From positions 62,001 through 126,000 of the forward strand of contig PGXM01000004.1 of assembly GCA_002839155.1 (NCBI GenBank): DNA of 64,000 nucleotides. The letters are read 5' to 3'. Both the position numbers and the translations under genes were made by a program. Shown here one piece after another: positions 46,639-55,561 of the stretch. This stretch comes from Tenericutes bacterium HGW-Tenericutes-1. Its GTDB lineage: Bacteria; Bacillota_I; Bacilli_A; Izemoplasmatales; Hujiaoplasmataceae. Within the stretch, counting starts at the first letter, position 1, and each line of letters begins with the position of its first letter. Below the pieces are notes generated by a model. The model made no database searches and was not told where the DNA came from. It was given only the letters and a program-made list of their open reading frames with translations.

Positions 46639-47571
46639 ATGAAAAACATTACCGAAATACTCAATTCAAAATATCCTTTGATTCAAGGCGGTATGGCCAA
46701 TATCGCCAATGCCGTATTAGCCTCTGCAGTTTCAAATGCCGGTGGATTCGGTCTGATTGGCGCGGGCGGTTATGACGCAGAATGGGTAAGATCAGAAATC
46801 AGAAAATGTCGTGAATTAACTGACAAACCGTTTGGCGTTAATATCATGTTAATGAGTCCACACGCTCCTGCAATCGCAAAAGTCGTGGTTGAGGAAAAAG
46901 TTCTGGTTGTTACTACAGGTGCTGGGAATCCTGGCATTTATATGGAAGAATGGAAGAAAGCAGGCATAAAAGTCATTCCTGTCGTTCCAAGTGTTGCTTT
47001 AGCGCAAAGAGTCGAAAGAGCTGGCGCTGACGCAGTCATCGCTGAAGGCACAGAATCAGGTGGACATATCGGTGAATTAACGACATTCGCTTTGGTTCCT
47101 CAAATCGTTGATAACGTTAAAATTCCGGTTATCGCTGCAGGAGGCATCGCTGATCAAAGAGGTGTACTAGCCGCTTTCGCGTTAGGCGCAAAAGGGGTTC
47201 AAGTCGGTACGGTATTACTCACCACCCTTGAATGTCCTATCCACGAAAATTATAAACAAATGGTGATTGACGCACGTGATACTTCAACCGTCGTCACCGG
47301 AAGACAAACTGGCGCGCCAGTTCGAGTATTAAAAAACCCGATGGCCAATCATTATTTAGCCATGACGAAAGATGGCGCAACGTTAGAAGAATTGGAAAAA
47401 TTGACATTAGGTTCTTTAAGAAGAGCGGTCTTTGATGGTGATAAAGAAACCGGTTCGTTCATGGCGGGTCAAATATCGGGACTGATTAAAGAAATCAAAC
47501 CAATGAAACAAGTATTATCCGAATTATTTGATGGTGTTAATCTCTATAAAAGTACACTTGAGGTCATGTAA
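46639..47571 (+). CDS. fabK: Enoyl-ACP reductase II (FabK)
   Basis: FMN-dependent enoyl-ACP reductase of the nitronate monooxygenase-like TIM-barrel family, 310 residues. KYPLIQGGMANIANAVLA, EGTESGGHIGELTTF with the catalytic His, and AAGGIADQRGVLAAFALGA are characteristic. Its place inside the FAS operon supports FabK rather than a nitronate monooxygenase. No FabI is in the window, so the triclosan-insensitive FabK type is the apparent reductase. RBS TAGGAGG. Confidence 0.93.
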   Translation: MKNITEILNSKYPLIQGGMANIANAVLASAVSNAGGFGLIGAGGYDAEWVRSEIRKCRELTDKPFGVNIMLMSPHAPAIAKVVVEEKVLVVTTGAGNPGIYMEEWKKAGIKVIPVVPSVALAQRVERAGADAVIAEGTESGGHIGELTTFALVPQIVDNVKIPVIAAGGIADQRGVLAAFALGAKGVQVGTVLLTTLECPIHENYKQMVIDARDTSTVVTGRQTGAPVRVLKNPMANHYLAMTKDGATLEELEKLTLGSLRRAVFDGDKETGSFMAGQISGLIKEIKPMKQVLSELFDGVNLYKSTLEVM

Positions 47572-47574
47572 CTC

Positions 47575-48525
47575 ATGGGCTCACTTGCGATTCTTTTTGC
47601 AGGTCAAGGGAATCAATATCCGCAAATAGGATTAGACTGGATCAAATATGATCCACGTTTAATCAAGTATGTGAACGAAATATCATCGATTGGCGGATTT
47701 AATATGATGGAGATTGTCGAATCAATCGATGATACCATCCATGATACCTTTTATGCTCAACCAGCCATCGTTTTACAATCAGTTCTTGCTTATAAAATAT
47801 TGACTAGCGAGACGAAGATTCATCCAAAAGCGATTGCGGGCTTTAGTCTTGGAGAGTATAGCGCGCTTAATGTTTCGGGAGTATTCGATTTTCATGATAC
47901 GATGATGATCTTGTTTGAAAGAGCGAAAGCCATGCAAAGTTGTGCTAAAATGAATCCAGGCACAATGGCTGCGATTTTAGGACTAGATACACTTGCGATA
48001 GAATCCATCTGTGAAGATATTTCAAATAGAGTTGGAACGGTCGTTTGTGCAAATTACAATTGTCCAGGGCAATTAGTCATCAGCGGTGAAATCGAAGCCG
48101 TGAACGCTGCGTGTGATGCATGCAAGGTTGCAGGCGCTAAACGTAGTATTGTTTTAAACGTATCTGGCGCATTTCATTCACCCCTTATGTCAGAAGCTTC
48201 TAAGACATTAAAAGATGTTCTATCAGGCTATAAAACGCTTGAACCCACATGTTTGCTATATAGTAACGTGAGTGGACTTCCTTATCAAACGTCTAACATA
48301 TTAGATTATTTGCCTAAACATTTAGTCTCACCCGTTCGTTTCGAATCAATCATTAGAAATATGATGAATCAAGGAATTACTCATTTCTTGGAAATTGGTC
48401 CAAAAGCAACACTATCGGCATTTGTTAAGAAAATCAATCCAGAGGCATTCACCATTAATTTGGATAAAGTGAGTGATTTGGAGAATGTGAAAGGATGGTT
48501 AAAAATACATGGATTCATTGAATAG
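47575..48525 (+). CDS. fabD: Malonyl CoA-ACP transacylase
   Basis: Moves malonyl groups from CoA to ACP, 316 residues. Opening motif LFAGQGNQYPQIG, nucleophile Ser in GFSLGEYSAL (GxSxG), and catalytic His in GAFHSPLM are present. ATG lies 4 bases after fabK with only a weak GAGGT further upstream, so coupling is likely. The last 17 bases overlap fabG. Confidence 0.94.
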   Translation: MGSLAILFAGQGNQYPQIGLDWIKYDPRLIKYVNEISSIGGFNMMEIVESIDDTIHDTFYAQPAIVLQSVLAYKILTSETKIHPKAIAGFSLGEYSALNVSGVFDFHDTMMILFERAKAMQSCAKMNPGTMAAILGLDTLAIESICEDISNRVGTVVCANYNCPGQLVISGEIEAVNAACDACKVAGAKRSIVLNVSGAFHSPLMSEASKTLKDVLSGYKTLEPTCLLYSNVSGLPYQTSNILDYLPKHLVSPVRFESIIRNMMNQGITHFLEIGPKATLSAFVKKINPEAFTINLDKVSDLENVKGWLKIHGFIE

Positions 48526-49252
48526 AGTTGCGATTATAACAGGTGGTGCAGTCGGTATTGGTAGAGCGATTGCAATTGAACTCGCAAAAGAAGGCTGTGA
48601 TATTGTCATCAATTACAATACAAGCGCTGAAAAAGCGTTAACTTTAGTGGAAGAAATAGAAAAATATGGTCGACATGCGATTGCGGTGCAAGCGGATGTT
48701 GGCAATTTTGAAGATGCAAAAAGATTAGTTCAAGCAGCGATTGATCAATTCGGTGGAATCAATATCTTAGTAAATAACGCTGGAATTGTTGCAGATAATT
48801 TAATGTTACGAATGACAGAAGAACAATTTGATAAAGTTATTAATACGAATTTAAAGGGTGTTTGGAACATGAGCAAACACGCTTTAAAATACTTATTAAA
48901 AGCCAATCAAGGAAGAATCATTAATATTACTTCCGTTTCCGGAATCATGGGGAATGCCGGTCAAACAAATTACAGTGCCGCGAAAGCGGGTGTGATTGGT
49001 TTAACCAAAGCATTAGCTAGAGAAATTGCTTCAAGAGGAGTGACGGTCAATGCCGTTGCGCCAGGATTTATTGAAACGAGCATGACGGCTTCGTTGCCTA
49101 CTGAAACCGTTGAATCTTGGAAACAAGATATTCCTTTAAAACGGTTTGGATCTGTGGAAGAAATAGCGCAAAGCGTTGCTTTCTTAGCAAGCGAAAAAGC
49201 GGCTTATATCACCGGACACGTATTAACCGTGGACGGTGGAATTGTGATGTGA
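48509..49252 (+). CDS. fabG: 3-oxoacyl-ACP reductase
   Basis: NADPH-dependent SDR enzyme of the elongation cycle, 247 residues. Cofactor loop TGGAVGIGRAIAIELA, structural NNAGIVADN, and catalytic Ser, Tyr and Lys in NITSVSG and YSAAKAG. The usual R in the SRGIG loop, which favours NADPH, is replaced by V; the effect on cofactor choice is unknown. AAAGGATGG lies inside fabD upstream of ATG. Confidence 0.95.
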   Translation: MDSLNRVAIITGGAVGIGRAIAIELAKEGCDIVINYNTSAEKALTLVEEIEKYGRHAIAVQADVGNFEDAKRLVQAAIDQFGGINILVNNAGIVADNLMLRMTEEQFDKVINTNLKGVWNMSKHALKYLLKANQGRIINITSVSGIMGNAGQTNYSAAKAGVIGLTKALAREIASRGVTVNAVAPGFIETSMTASLPTETVESWKQDIPLKRFGSVEEIAQSVAFLASEKAAYITGHVLTVDGGIVM

Positions 49253-49259
49253 GGTGTCT

Positions 49260-50504
49260 ATGAAAAGAAGAGTAGTTATTACTGGAATGGGAGCTATAAC
49301 GTCGGTTGGAAATAATGTAAGTGATACTTGGAACGCTTTAGCTGAAGGAAAAAACGGCATTGATTTTATTACTCTATTTGATGTAGAAAACTCTAAAGTA
49401 AAAATCGCCGGCGAAGTAAAAAACTTTGACCCTTTAAAGGTCATTAACCCTAGAGAAGCTAGAAAATTAGACCGTGTTATTCAACTTGCAATCTGCGCTT
49501 CACAAGAAGCTTATGATCAAGCGAAATTAACTAAAGAAAGTGTTGATCCTTATCGTTTTGGAACCTTTGTTACATCTGGCATTGGGGGATTAAATACAAT
49601 TTGGGAAGAATCCTCAGTGGCTTGTTTAAAGGGAATGGATAGGATGTCTCCTTTCTTTATTCCTAATTCTATTGTGAATTTAATTGGTGGCCATATTGCC
49701 ATTCGTTTTCAAGCAAAAGGGCCAAATTTACCGGTCGTTACCGCTTGTTCTGCTGGTACAAATTCCATCGGAGAAGCATTCCGTTATATTAGAGATGGGT
49801 ATTTAGATGTTGCATTCGCGGGTGGATCTGAAGCACCTATAAATGTATTAGGTGTTGGTGGTTTTGCATCAATGAGAGCATTATCTCCTAATAATGAGCC
49901 GAATAATTCTTCGATGCCATTTGATTTAAACCGCAATGGATTTGTGATTGCGGAGGGATCAGGGGTATTCATATTAGAAGATTATGACCATGCAAAAGCA
50001 AGAAATGCAACGATAATCGCTGAAGTTGTCGGTTACGGTTCAACTTCAGATGCATTTCATATGACGGCACCTGATGAATCAGCGGAAGGCATTAATGTTT
50101 GTATGCGATTAGCAATGGAAGATGCAAAAATTAAACCTGAAGAGATTGGTTATATTAACGCACATGGAACTTCAACGTCACTGAATGATAAAATTGAAAC
50201 GTTAGGGTTTAAAAAAGCCTTTGGAGATTACGCTAACAAAGTATCGATTAGTTCAACGAAATCCATGACTGGTCACGCATTAGGAGCGACTGGCGCAATT
50301 GAATCAATAATTTGTGTTGAAGCCATAAGACATGGCATCGTACCACCAACGATTAACTATAAAACACCTGATCCAGAATGTGATTTGGATTATACACCGA
50401 ATGTTGCGAAGAAAAGAGATTTGAAATATGCAATGAATGTTAATCTCGGTTTCGGAGGACAAAACGCTGCGTTAATCTTTAAACGTTATGAGGAGGAACA
50501 ATGA
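49260..50504 (+). CDS. fabF: 3-oxoacyl-ACP synthase II
   Basis: Chain-elongating condensing enzyme, 414 residues. The Cys-His-His active site is visible in TACSAGTNSIGEAF, NAHGTSTSLNDKIE and KSMTGHALGATGA. ATG 49260 follows GAGGTG; an in-frame GTG at 49254 is part of that RBS. The gene contains the RBS of fabZ near its end and overlaps it by 4 bases. Confidence 0.96.
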   Translation: MKRRVVITGMGAITSVGNNVSDTWNALAEGKNGIDFITLFDVENSKVKIAGEVKNFDPLKVINPREARKLDRVIQLAICASQEAYDQAKLTKESVDPYRFGTFVTSGIGGLNTIWEESSVACLKGMDRMSPFFIPNSIVNLIGGHIAIRFQAKGPNLPVVTACSAGTNSIGEAFRYIRDGYLDVAFAGGSEAPINVLGVGGFASMRALSPNNEPNNSSMPFDLNRNGFVIAEGSGVFILEDYDHAKARNATIIAEVVGYGSTSDAFHMTAPDESAEGINVCMRLAMEDAKIKPEEIGYINAHGTSTSLNDKIETLGFKKAFGDYANKVSISSTKSMTGHALGATGAIESIICVEAIRHGIVPPTINYKTPDPECDLDYTPNVAKKRDLKYAMNVNLGFGGQNAALIFKRYEEEQ

Positions 50505-50926
50505 AACTTAATTTAGAACAGATTAAAAACATCATTCCTCACCGTGATCCGTTTTTATTGGTCGATGAGGTCATCGATTATGTTCCATTAAAAACGGGTA
50601 TTGGACTTAAATACGTCAAAGAAGATGAATTTTATTTTAAAGGTCATTTCCCCGGATTCCCTGTCATGCCTGGGGTATTAATTACTGAATCTCTCGCACA
50701 AATGGGGGCGATTGTATTATTATCAGACCCGGCATATGCGGGAAAATTAGTCTTCTTTACCGGTATAGAAAAAGCAAAATTTAGAAGAAAAGTTTTACCA
50801 GGAGATACGTTAAGACTTGAAGTTGAAATCACACGTATGCGGGGACGTTTTGGCTTTGGAACTGCAGTCGCATTTGTGGGTGAAGAAATAGCTTGTGAGG
50901 CTAATTTTTCATTTTCAGTAGGATAA
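50501..50926 (+). CDS. fabZ: 3-hydroxyacyl-ACP dehydratase
   Basis: Hot-dog-fold dehydratase of the elongation cycle, 141 residues. IIPHRDPFLLVDEV and the catalytic His in GHFPGFPVMPGVLITESLAQ, with the Glu of that same segment, are typical FabZ. GAGGAGG precedes ATG within fabF. Last gene of the operon before a strong terminator. With no FabA or FabM seen, the route to unsaturated acids is not evident here. Confidence 0.96.
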   Translation: MKLNLEQIKNIIPHRDPFLLVDEVIDYVPLKTGIGLKYVKEDEFYFKGHFPGFPVMPGVLITESLAQMGAIVLLSDPAYAGKLVFFTGIEKAKFRRKVLPGDTLRLEVEITRMRGRFGFGTAVAFVGEEIACEANFSFSVG

Positions 50927-50942
50927 AATATTTTTTAAAACA

Positions 50943-50976
50943 AAAGAGAAACAGACATCAATCTGTTTCTCTTTTT
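50943..50976. terminator. Terminator of the fatty acid operon
   Basis: AAAGAGAAACAGA (50943-50955) is perfectly complementary to TCTGTTTCTCTTT (50962-50974), followed by Ts. It also faces the converging GNAT gene, which ends at 50983. Confidence 0.92.
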
Positions 50977-50982
50977 TTGTAT

Positions 50983-51876
50983 TTACTTAGATTGTATCCA
51001 CCAGGTGTTTGCGGAATAGGGTTTAAAGCCTATATGGTAGTAAAACTCTTGACTCAATCCGACAAAAGCATACTTTGCGCCTGCTTTACCACACCGTTTA
51101 ATCGCTTCAATGACCGCTGCTTTTCCAAGTCCCATTTTACGGTAATCAGGGTCAGTTGCGACCGGTTCAACTAAAGCGTATTTCGTTTTTGGAATGTGCC
51201 ACATCCCACAATAGGAAACAAAATGACCATTTGGTGCCACGACTGCGATATTTAAATCTAAATTGACATCTGGGCCAGAAATACTTTGGATTCTTCCTTT
51301 AAGGGTTAAATCATCCGTACTTGCTTCTCCTGGAGGGTTAAATCCCCGCCATAAAACCCGGTTGTATTCTTTAATGTCATAGCGTTCTTTTAAACTCACT
51401 ATGGAAAAACCTTCTGGTAATTGATAGTCAGTTAGTTCACTAATTTCAATGAAAGAATCAGGTTCGTGATGATCCGTTGGAATGAAATTATATTCAGCGG
51501 CGATTGCTTGTAATTCAGTATCATTACGGTTAATCGATAACCGAAATCCTTTTTCACCGACCATGTTAACAATCGCATAGTCTAACATTTCTCGTTTTAA
51601 ATGGGTATATAACGGATCAGTGATTAACCATGTATCACCAAGTTCGCTTTCAAATACTGCGACGCCAACAATGATACCTGCATCTTCCCAAATACCGATT
51701 TTTTCCATATTTTCCTTTGAATGGTTTTCTAAGGAATTCATCCATTCCCATCTTCCAAAGGGGTAGTTCACGGTCGCTAAACTTTCTTCGTTAATGCGAA
51801 TCAGAAAGTTTCTAATTTTTATAAAATCTTGTGTAAATCTTGAATTGGCATAATAATGCCTGAAAATGCAACTCAT
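50983..51876 (-). CDS. GNAT-family acetyltransferase, two-domain
   Basis: A 297-residue protein. The C-terminal half (about 155-295) is a standard GNAT with acetyl-CoA loop ATDPDYRKMGLGKAAVIEAI and terminal FYYHIGFKPYSANTWW. The N-terminal half (1-~145) looks like a diverged second GNAT fold without an intact loop. GGAGGTG lies five bases before ATG on the minus strand. It follows the PII/DUF1538 operon on the same strand with a short gap; a functional link is not evident. Confidence 0.85.
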   Translation of the reverse strand: MSCIFRHYYANSRFTQDFIKIRNFLIRINEESLATVNYPFGRWEWMNSLENHSKENMEKIGIWEDAGIIVGVAVFESELGDTWLITDPLYTHLKREMLDYAIVNMVGEKGFRLSINRNDTELQAIAAEYNFIPTDHHEPDSFIEISELTDYQLPEGFSIVSLKERYDIKEYNRVLWRGFNPPGEASTDDLTLKGRIQSISGPDVNLDLNIAVVAPNGHFVSYCGMWHIPKTKYALVEPVATDPDYRKMGLGKAAVIEAIKRCGKAGAKYAFVGLSQEFYYHIGFKPYSANTWWIQSK

Positions 51877-51903
51877 AACAGCACCTCCATATTCATGTTT
51901 TTT

Positions 51904-52242
51904 TTATTTTTCAACTGGGAATGGAATGGGGTCGAAACTGAAACCGATGGAATCTTCAATTTTTATCGAAAAACAAAGTCCTCTCGCCTCAGTTGTGACG
52001 CCATATTTTGAAGTAATAGCTTTCATTAAAACTTCTTTTTGTTCTTCCAAACATACAATCATCAAGATATCTTTTTCAGGATGTAAAGTGATACCAAAAA
52101 ACTTTTCTTTTTCTGTCGAAATTGAAGAACGTCCATGGATAATTGTTCCACCACGAGCCCCTGCTTTTCTCGCTTCAGTCATGGCGTCATAAGCAAAGCC
52201 GTGATTACAAACAAATAGAATTACTTCTTTATTTTTTTCCAT
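51904..52242 (-). CDS. PII-like protein, copy 2
   Basis: A 112-residue P-II-superfamily trimer-forming signal protein. EARKAGARGGTIIHGRSS occupies the start of the T-loop, and HPEKDILMIVCLEEQKEVLM is the B-loop/strand region of GlnB-like folds. No tyrosine matching the classical uridylylation site is seen in the T-loop. It overlaps the previous PII-like gene by 14 bases and so belongs to the DUF1538 operon. Nucleotide ligand and partner are unknown; by analogy, it may gate the membrane protein. Confidence 0.8.
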   Translation of the reverse strand: MEKNKEVILFVCNHGFAYDAMTEARKAGARGGTIIHGRSSISTEKEKFFGITLHPEKDILMIVCLEEQKEVLMKAITSKYGVTTEARGLCFSIKIEDSIGFSFDPIPFPVEK

Positions 52243-52573
52243 GAGATGATTCCTCCGTTAATTCATGATATAAGTATTTATATCCTAGTTTTGTTAAAGC
52301 ATCAATCGATGCGGTAAATGCAACGCCTCGCCCTGATTCTAAGAAATTGAGTTCCTCTTTTAATCGGTTAAAGATAATTTGAATGTCCTGATCATCGATA
52401 ATACTCAAGATGACATCTCTTTCGCTTTCTCCGATACTGAAATACTCTAATATTTCTAAAGGAGCAGTTCCTTTTCCTGGAATTGATGTTTGATAATCAA
52501 TGGTTGATTCACCAATGATTTTGACGACATCGTCGTGAATGTCTTTGGGAACAATTGAAATTAAGAGTTTCAT
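52229..52573 (-). CDS. PII-like protein, copy 1
   Basis: A 114-residue P-II-superfamily protein. It begins LLISIVPKDIHDDVVKIIGE, has GKGTAPLEILEYFSIGESER in the T-loop position, and ends with SGRGVAFTASIDALTKLGY, the strand and helix typical of this subgroup. Compared with copy 2, the A-R-G-G-T segment is replaced by a Ser/Thr-rich one, so the two are not recent duplicates. It overlaps the DUF1538 gene by 4 bases and follows it in the same operon. Confidence 0.8.
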   Translation of the reverse strand: MKLLISIVPKDIHDDVVKIIGESTIDYQTSIPGKGTAPLEILEYFSIGESERDVILSIIDDQDIQIIFNRLKEELNFLESGRGVAFTASIDALTKLGYKYLYHELTEESSHGKK

Positions 52574-54054
52574 TTTTTACCTCCACTCAAGTCCATGATA
52601 TCATCATCAATATCAGTGACTTGGATTTTCTGTTGTTTCATTTTGTAAATTAATCCAAGCAATTGGATTGTAATAAGCGGAGTCATCGCCACAAACGCTA
52701 CTAATCCAAAAGCATCTAGTAAGATATTTGTACCTAACGTAGAAGAAGCCCCAAGGGCAAATGGCATGAGGAACGCTGAAGTCATTGCGCCACTGACTGC
52801 TCCCCCAGAATCAAAGGCAATCGAAGAAAATATCTTTGGTGTAAACTGTGTTAAGACGATTGCTAGAATGTATCCCGGAATGAGGATATAAAATATACTG
52901 ATTCCGGTGATAACTCGAAGTATTGCCAGACCAATTGCGATGGATACACCTACAGATAAAGATGCCATCATGAATTTTCTTGATATCGCACCAGCACTGA
53001 CTTCTTCAACTTGTCTATTTAAGGCAACAACCGACGGTTCGGCTGCGACAATCGTAAAACCAAAAATCATGCCTAATGGAATTAATATCCAGTTGAAATC
53101 GAGATTTGCGAAGTAATTACCAATCGCATGACCGATATTAACGAGTCCTGCGTTTGCGCCTGTTAAGAATAAGACTAACCCCACATAAGTGTATACAAAA
53201 GCAATCAAAATGGTTATAACTCTTTTTTTATTGAGTTTAAAGGCAATTAATTGAAATATAGTAAAGAATAATACAAAGGGTAATATGGCTATTGCCATTT
53301 GAATAAGGTTCATCACCAAATATTCCATGAAGGTTGTGGAAGTATCGCTAATGGGGATGACCGGTTCATAAAATAATCCTAAGATTAAGACCGATAATAT
53401 CGGGCCAATGGATGCGACACCGATTAATCCAAATGAATCTTCTTCCGATGCGCGGTCACCACGCGATTTTGAAATACCAAAGCCTAATGCCATGATAAAG
53501 GGTACCGCCATGGGACCGGTTGTTACACCGCCTGAATCGAAAGCAACAGGAATGAATTCCGGATTAAACTGTGCGACAATAATCGCAACTAAAAAGAGAA
53601 TAAAATAGCTAATCATGAATAATGTCGATAAACGAAACTGAGTTAAAATTCGAAGAAGCGCAAGAACAACAAAACTACCCACACCAACAGAAACTGAAAA
53701 GATTAATACTGGTTCAGTTACAACGGTTTTAAATTGGTCAGCTAAAACCCATAAAGCTGGCTCAGCGATTGTAATCATAAAGCCCACTAAAAAAGCGACT
53801 AAGATATAGATCCACAAACTGCGTTTTTTGACAATATAGATTCCAATTGATTCTGCGATTGACACCATTGAAGCTGATGAACCAATCGAAAAGAGTGTCA
53901 ATCCGAGAATCAATAAGATATCACCGATAATAAAACTGATAATCAAAGGTGTATCAATTTGAATAATCAAACTAACCCCAAGGATGATGACTGAAATTGG
54001 CAATGTAGCTTTTATGGATTCAAGTAATTTACCGAGTATTATTTTTACACCCAA
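52570..54054 (-). CDS. DUF1538-family membrane protein
   Basis: A 494-residue integral membrane protein with about twelve to fourteen spans in two homologous halves. Each half carries an AFDSGG motif followed by a Gly/Pro/Met turn: FDSGGVTTGPMAVPF (about residue 180) and FDSGGAVSGAMTSAF (about 415), matching the DUF1538 duplication. Each half also has a WVLAD or SVVAL re-entrant-like segment after ITIAEPALW or VAAEPSVVAL. TTG start with AAAGGG eight bases upstream. Transport is presumed; the substrate is unknown. The two PII-like genes downstream suggest ligand-controlled flux. Confidence 0.85.
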   Translation of the reverse strand: MGVKIILGKLLESIKATLPISVIILGVSLIIQIDTPLIISFIIGDILLILGLTLFSIGSSASMVSIAESIGIYIVKKRSLWIYILVAFLVGFMITIAEPALWVLADQFKTVVTEPVLIFSVSVGVGSFVVLALLRILTQFRLSTLFMISYFILFLVAIIVAQFNPEFIPVAFDSGGVTTGPMAVPFIMALGFGISKSRGDRASEEDSFGLIGVASIGPILSVLILGLFYEPVIPISDTSTTFMEYLVMNLIQMAIAILPFVLFFTIFQLIAFKLNKKRVITILIAFVYTYVGLVLFLTGANAGLVNIGHAIGNYFANLDFNWILIPLGMIFGFTIVAAEPSVVALNRQVEEVSAGAISRKFMMASLSVGVSIAIGLAILRVITGISIFYILIPGYILAIVLTQFTPKIFSSIAFDSGGAVSGAMTSAFLMPFALGASSTLGTNILLDAFGLVAFVAMTPLITIQLLGLIYKMKQQKIQVTDIDDDIMDLSGGKK

Positions 54055-54081
54055 GTTATCAGCCCTTTCGTTAATCTTTAG

Positions 54082-54114
54082 TTATAGTGTACTATAAAAC
54101 CCCGTTTTTCTCAA
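54082..54114 (-). promoter_or_regulatory. Promoter of the DUF1538/PII operon with palindrome
   Basis: Read on the minus strand: TTGAGA (54109-54114), 17-base spacer, TACACT (54086-54091). TTATAGTGTACTATAA (54082-54097) has perfect 7-base arms around a 2-base centre and covers the -10 box, so it may be an operator. Confidence 0.55.
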
Positions 54115-54279
54115 TCGATACCGTAAAACTCAAGAATGATTCTAATAGCATTTTTTAGCAAATGATTTGTTCTTTCATAAAATAAAACTGATAAACCTAT
54201 TGAAATATTTGAATTTCGTTGTTAATATTGAGTCGGTTGCCCCCCTGAAGCAATCACTTTTTATCTATCGGAGGACAAA

Positions 54280-54714
54280 ATGGTTAGATTAAGCGATTAT
54301 ACAAAAGAATACGAACAAGTAGTTAGTAACTTCAGTCTTTTTCCTGATCAAAAAGGATATGCTATTGATCCAAGTACTTTATTTTCAACGTATTCTCAAG
54401 ATGAGGATAAAGCAATGTGTGTCGTGTTGTATGAAGAAAGACCTTGCGGAGCAGTCTTAGTTCAGGCAACCGCGCCAAAAGAATATCAATTATTGTCTTT
54501 AATGTTGGATAAGGACTATCAAAAGCGTGGCATTGGCAAACTAGCCATGTTAGATCTCGTTCAAAAAATGAAAAATCGGAAGGCTAATAAAGTCACTACG
54601 AAAATTTCAAAAGATAATTTAAGAGCGATAGATTTCCTTCAAAGATCTGGATTTAAGATTAAAGAGGAAACGGATAACTCATTAATATTAGTAATGGAAA
54701 TTTATTACGATTAA
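54280..54714 (+). CDS. GNAT-family acetyltransferase
   Basis: A 144-residue single-domain GNAT. The acetyl-CoA loop is DKDYQKRGIGKLAMLDLV, and NLRAIDFLQRSGFKIKEE is the C-terminal motif B region. CGGAGG precedes ATG. Single-gene unit with its own terminator, between the DUF1538 operon and heliorhodopsin. The substrate is unknown. Confidence 0.88.
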   Translation: MVRLSDYTKEYEQVVSNFSLFPDQKGYAIDPSTLFSTYSQDEDKAMCVVLYEERPCGAVLVQATAPKEYQLLSLMLDKDYQKRGIGKLAMLDLVQKMKNRKANKVTTKISKDNLRAIDFLQRSGFKIKEETDNSLILVMEIYYD

Positions 54715-54717
54715 AAA

Positions 54718-54752
54718 AATGACCGATGTCGGAAGGCATCGGTCATTATCTT
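54718..54752. terminator. Terminator between the GNAT and heliorhodopsin genes
   Basis: ATGACCGATG (54719-54728) pairs with CATCGGTCAT (54737-54746) in a perfect 10-bp stem, flanked by A-rich and T-rich sequence, so it can serve both converging genes. Confidence 0.82.
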
Positions 54753-54769
54753 TATTTGATTTTAATGAT

Positions 54770-55561
54770 TTATGGTTGCATTGCGCCGAATAATACAAGC
54801 CAAGCAAGGATTGATTTAGCGACTAAACTTAAAACGATATATGTTCTTTCACCATATAAATAGTCTTTCCATTTTCCCACTTTAAGATATTGTAAAATCA
54901 TATTGATTGGGAAAGTATTGAAAGCAACGAAGTATGTTCCTACAATGGCCCACACAAACCAAGGAACCATGTCTAAATTACTGTTTCCAGTCATGTAGAT
55001 GATGATAACAACCCATGGCGCTAATCCGGCGATAGAACCCCAAATGAAAGGACCCCAGTTTAAATTCTTTTTGTCTTTTCCAACGTTCAGTTGTTCCATA
55101 ACAAGTCCGAATAGGTTCATTGAAGCATTTACAACGAAAATTAATAGTAACGTTGCAATGTCATAGACGCCAAATAAGGTTGAAATTAATACGATCATTA
55201 CTGATGAACTTAATGCGTATTCAAACCAACGAAATTTGTTAATGCCTTTTTGTAAGTCGGTGTTATAAACATCATTGAGTTTCTTTGGTAAAGAGATGAG
55301 TGCGTGTGCAGCAGCAGAGAGCAGTAAGAATAAAGCAACTAAAATACCAAAGGGTAATTCAAACAAGTTCTTACTTGCAGGCTCTAAACTTTGAGTGACA
55401 ACATTAAACTCAATAAAGAGTTGGGTAATCATCGGTTTAAATTCTGCAATGTTTTGAATTACAGTGGTGGCTAAGATTAACATCATGATTCCTTGAATCA
55501 AATGTAATCCGCCCATAATCATGTTAAAGCGTCTTAATTTTAATAATTTTTCATTTTCCAT
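54770..55561 (-). CDS. Heliorhodopsin
   Basis: Retinal-binding seven-span photoreceptor of the heliorhodopsin family, 263 residues. Diagnostic segments are RFNMIMGGLHLIQGIMM in span 1 (His20), FRWFEYALSSSVMIVLI in span 3 with the Schiff-base counterion Glu114, and SLVAKSILAW in span 7 with the retinal lysine Lys249. His86 in AAAHALI matches the second conserved internal histidine. The family has inverted topology (N terminus inside) and is generally regarded as non-pumping. ATG 55561 has AGGAG seven bases upstream. It is transcribed away from a class II photolyase gene. No retinal-forming dioxygenase is in the window. Confidence 0.93.
   Translation of the reverse strand: MENEKLLKLRRFNMIMGGLHLIQGIMMLILATTVIQNIAEFKPMITQLFIEFNVVTQSLEPASKNLFELPFGILVALFLLLSAAAHALISLPKKLNDVYNTDLQKGINKFRWFEYALSSSVMIVLISTLFGVYDIATLLLIFVVNASMNLFGLVMEQLNVGKDKKNLNWGPFIWGSIAGLAPWVVIIIYMTGNSNLDMVPWFVWAIVGTYFVAFNTFPINMILQYLKVGKWKDYLYGERTYIVLSLVAKSILAWLVLFGAMQP

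Noticed and set aside
46639-47571. Nitronate monooxygenase as alternative for fabK
   Set aside because: Same fold, but placement between fabH and fabD and the lack of another enoyl reductase favour FabK.
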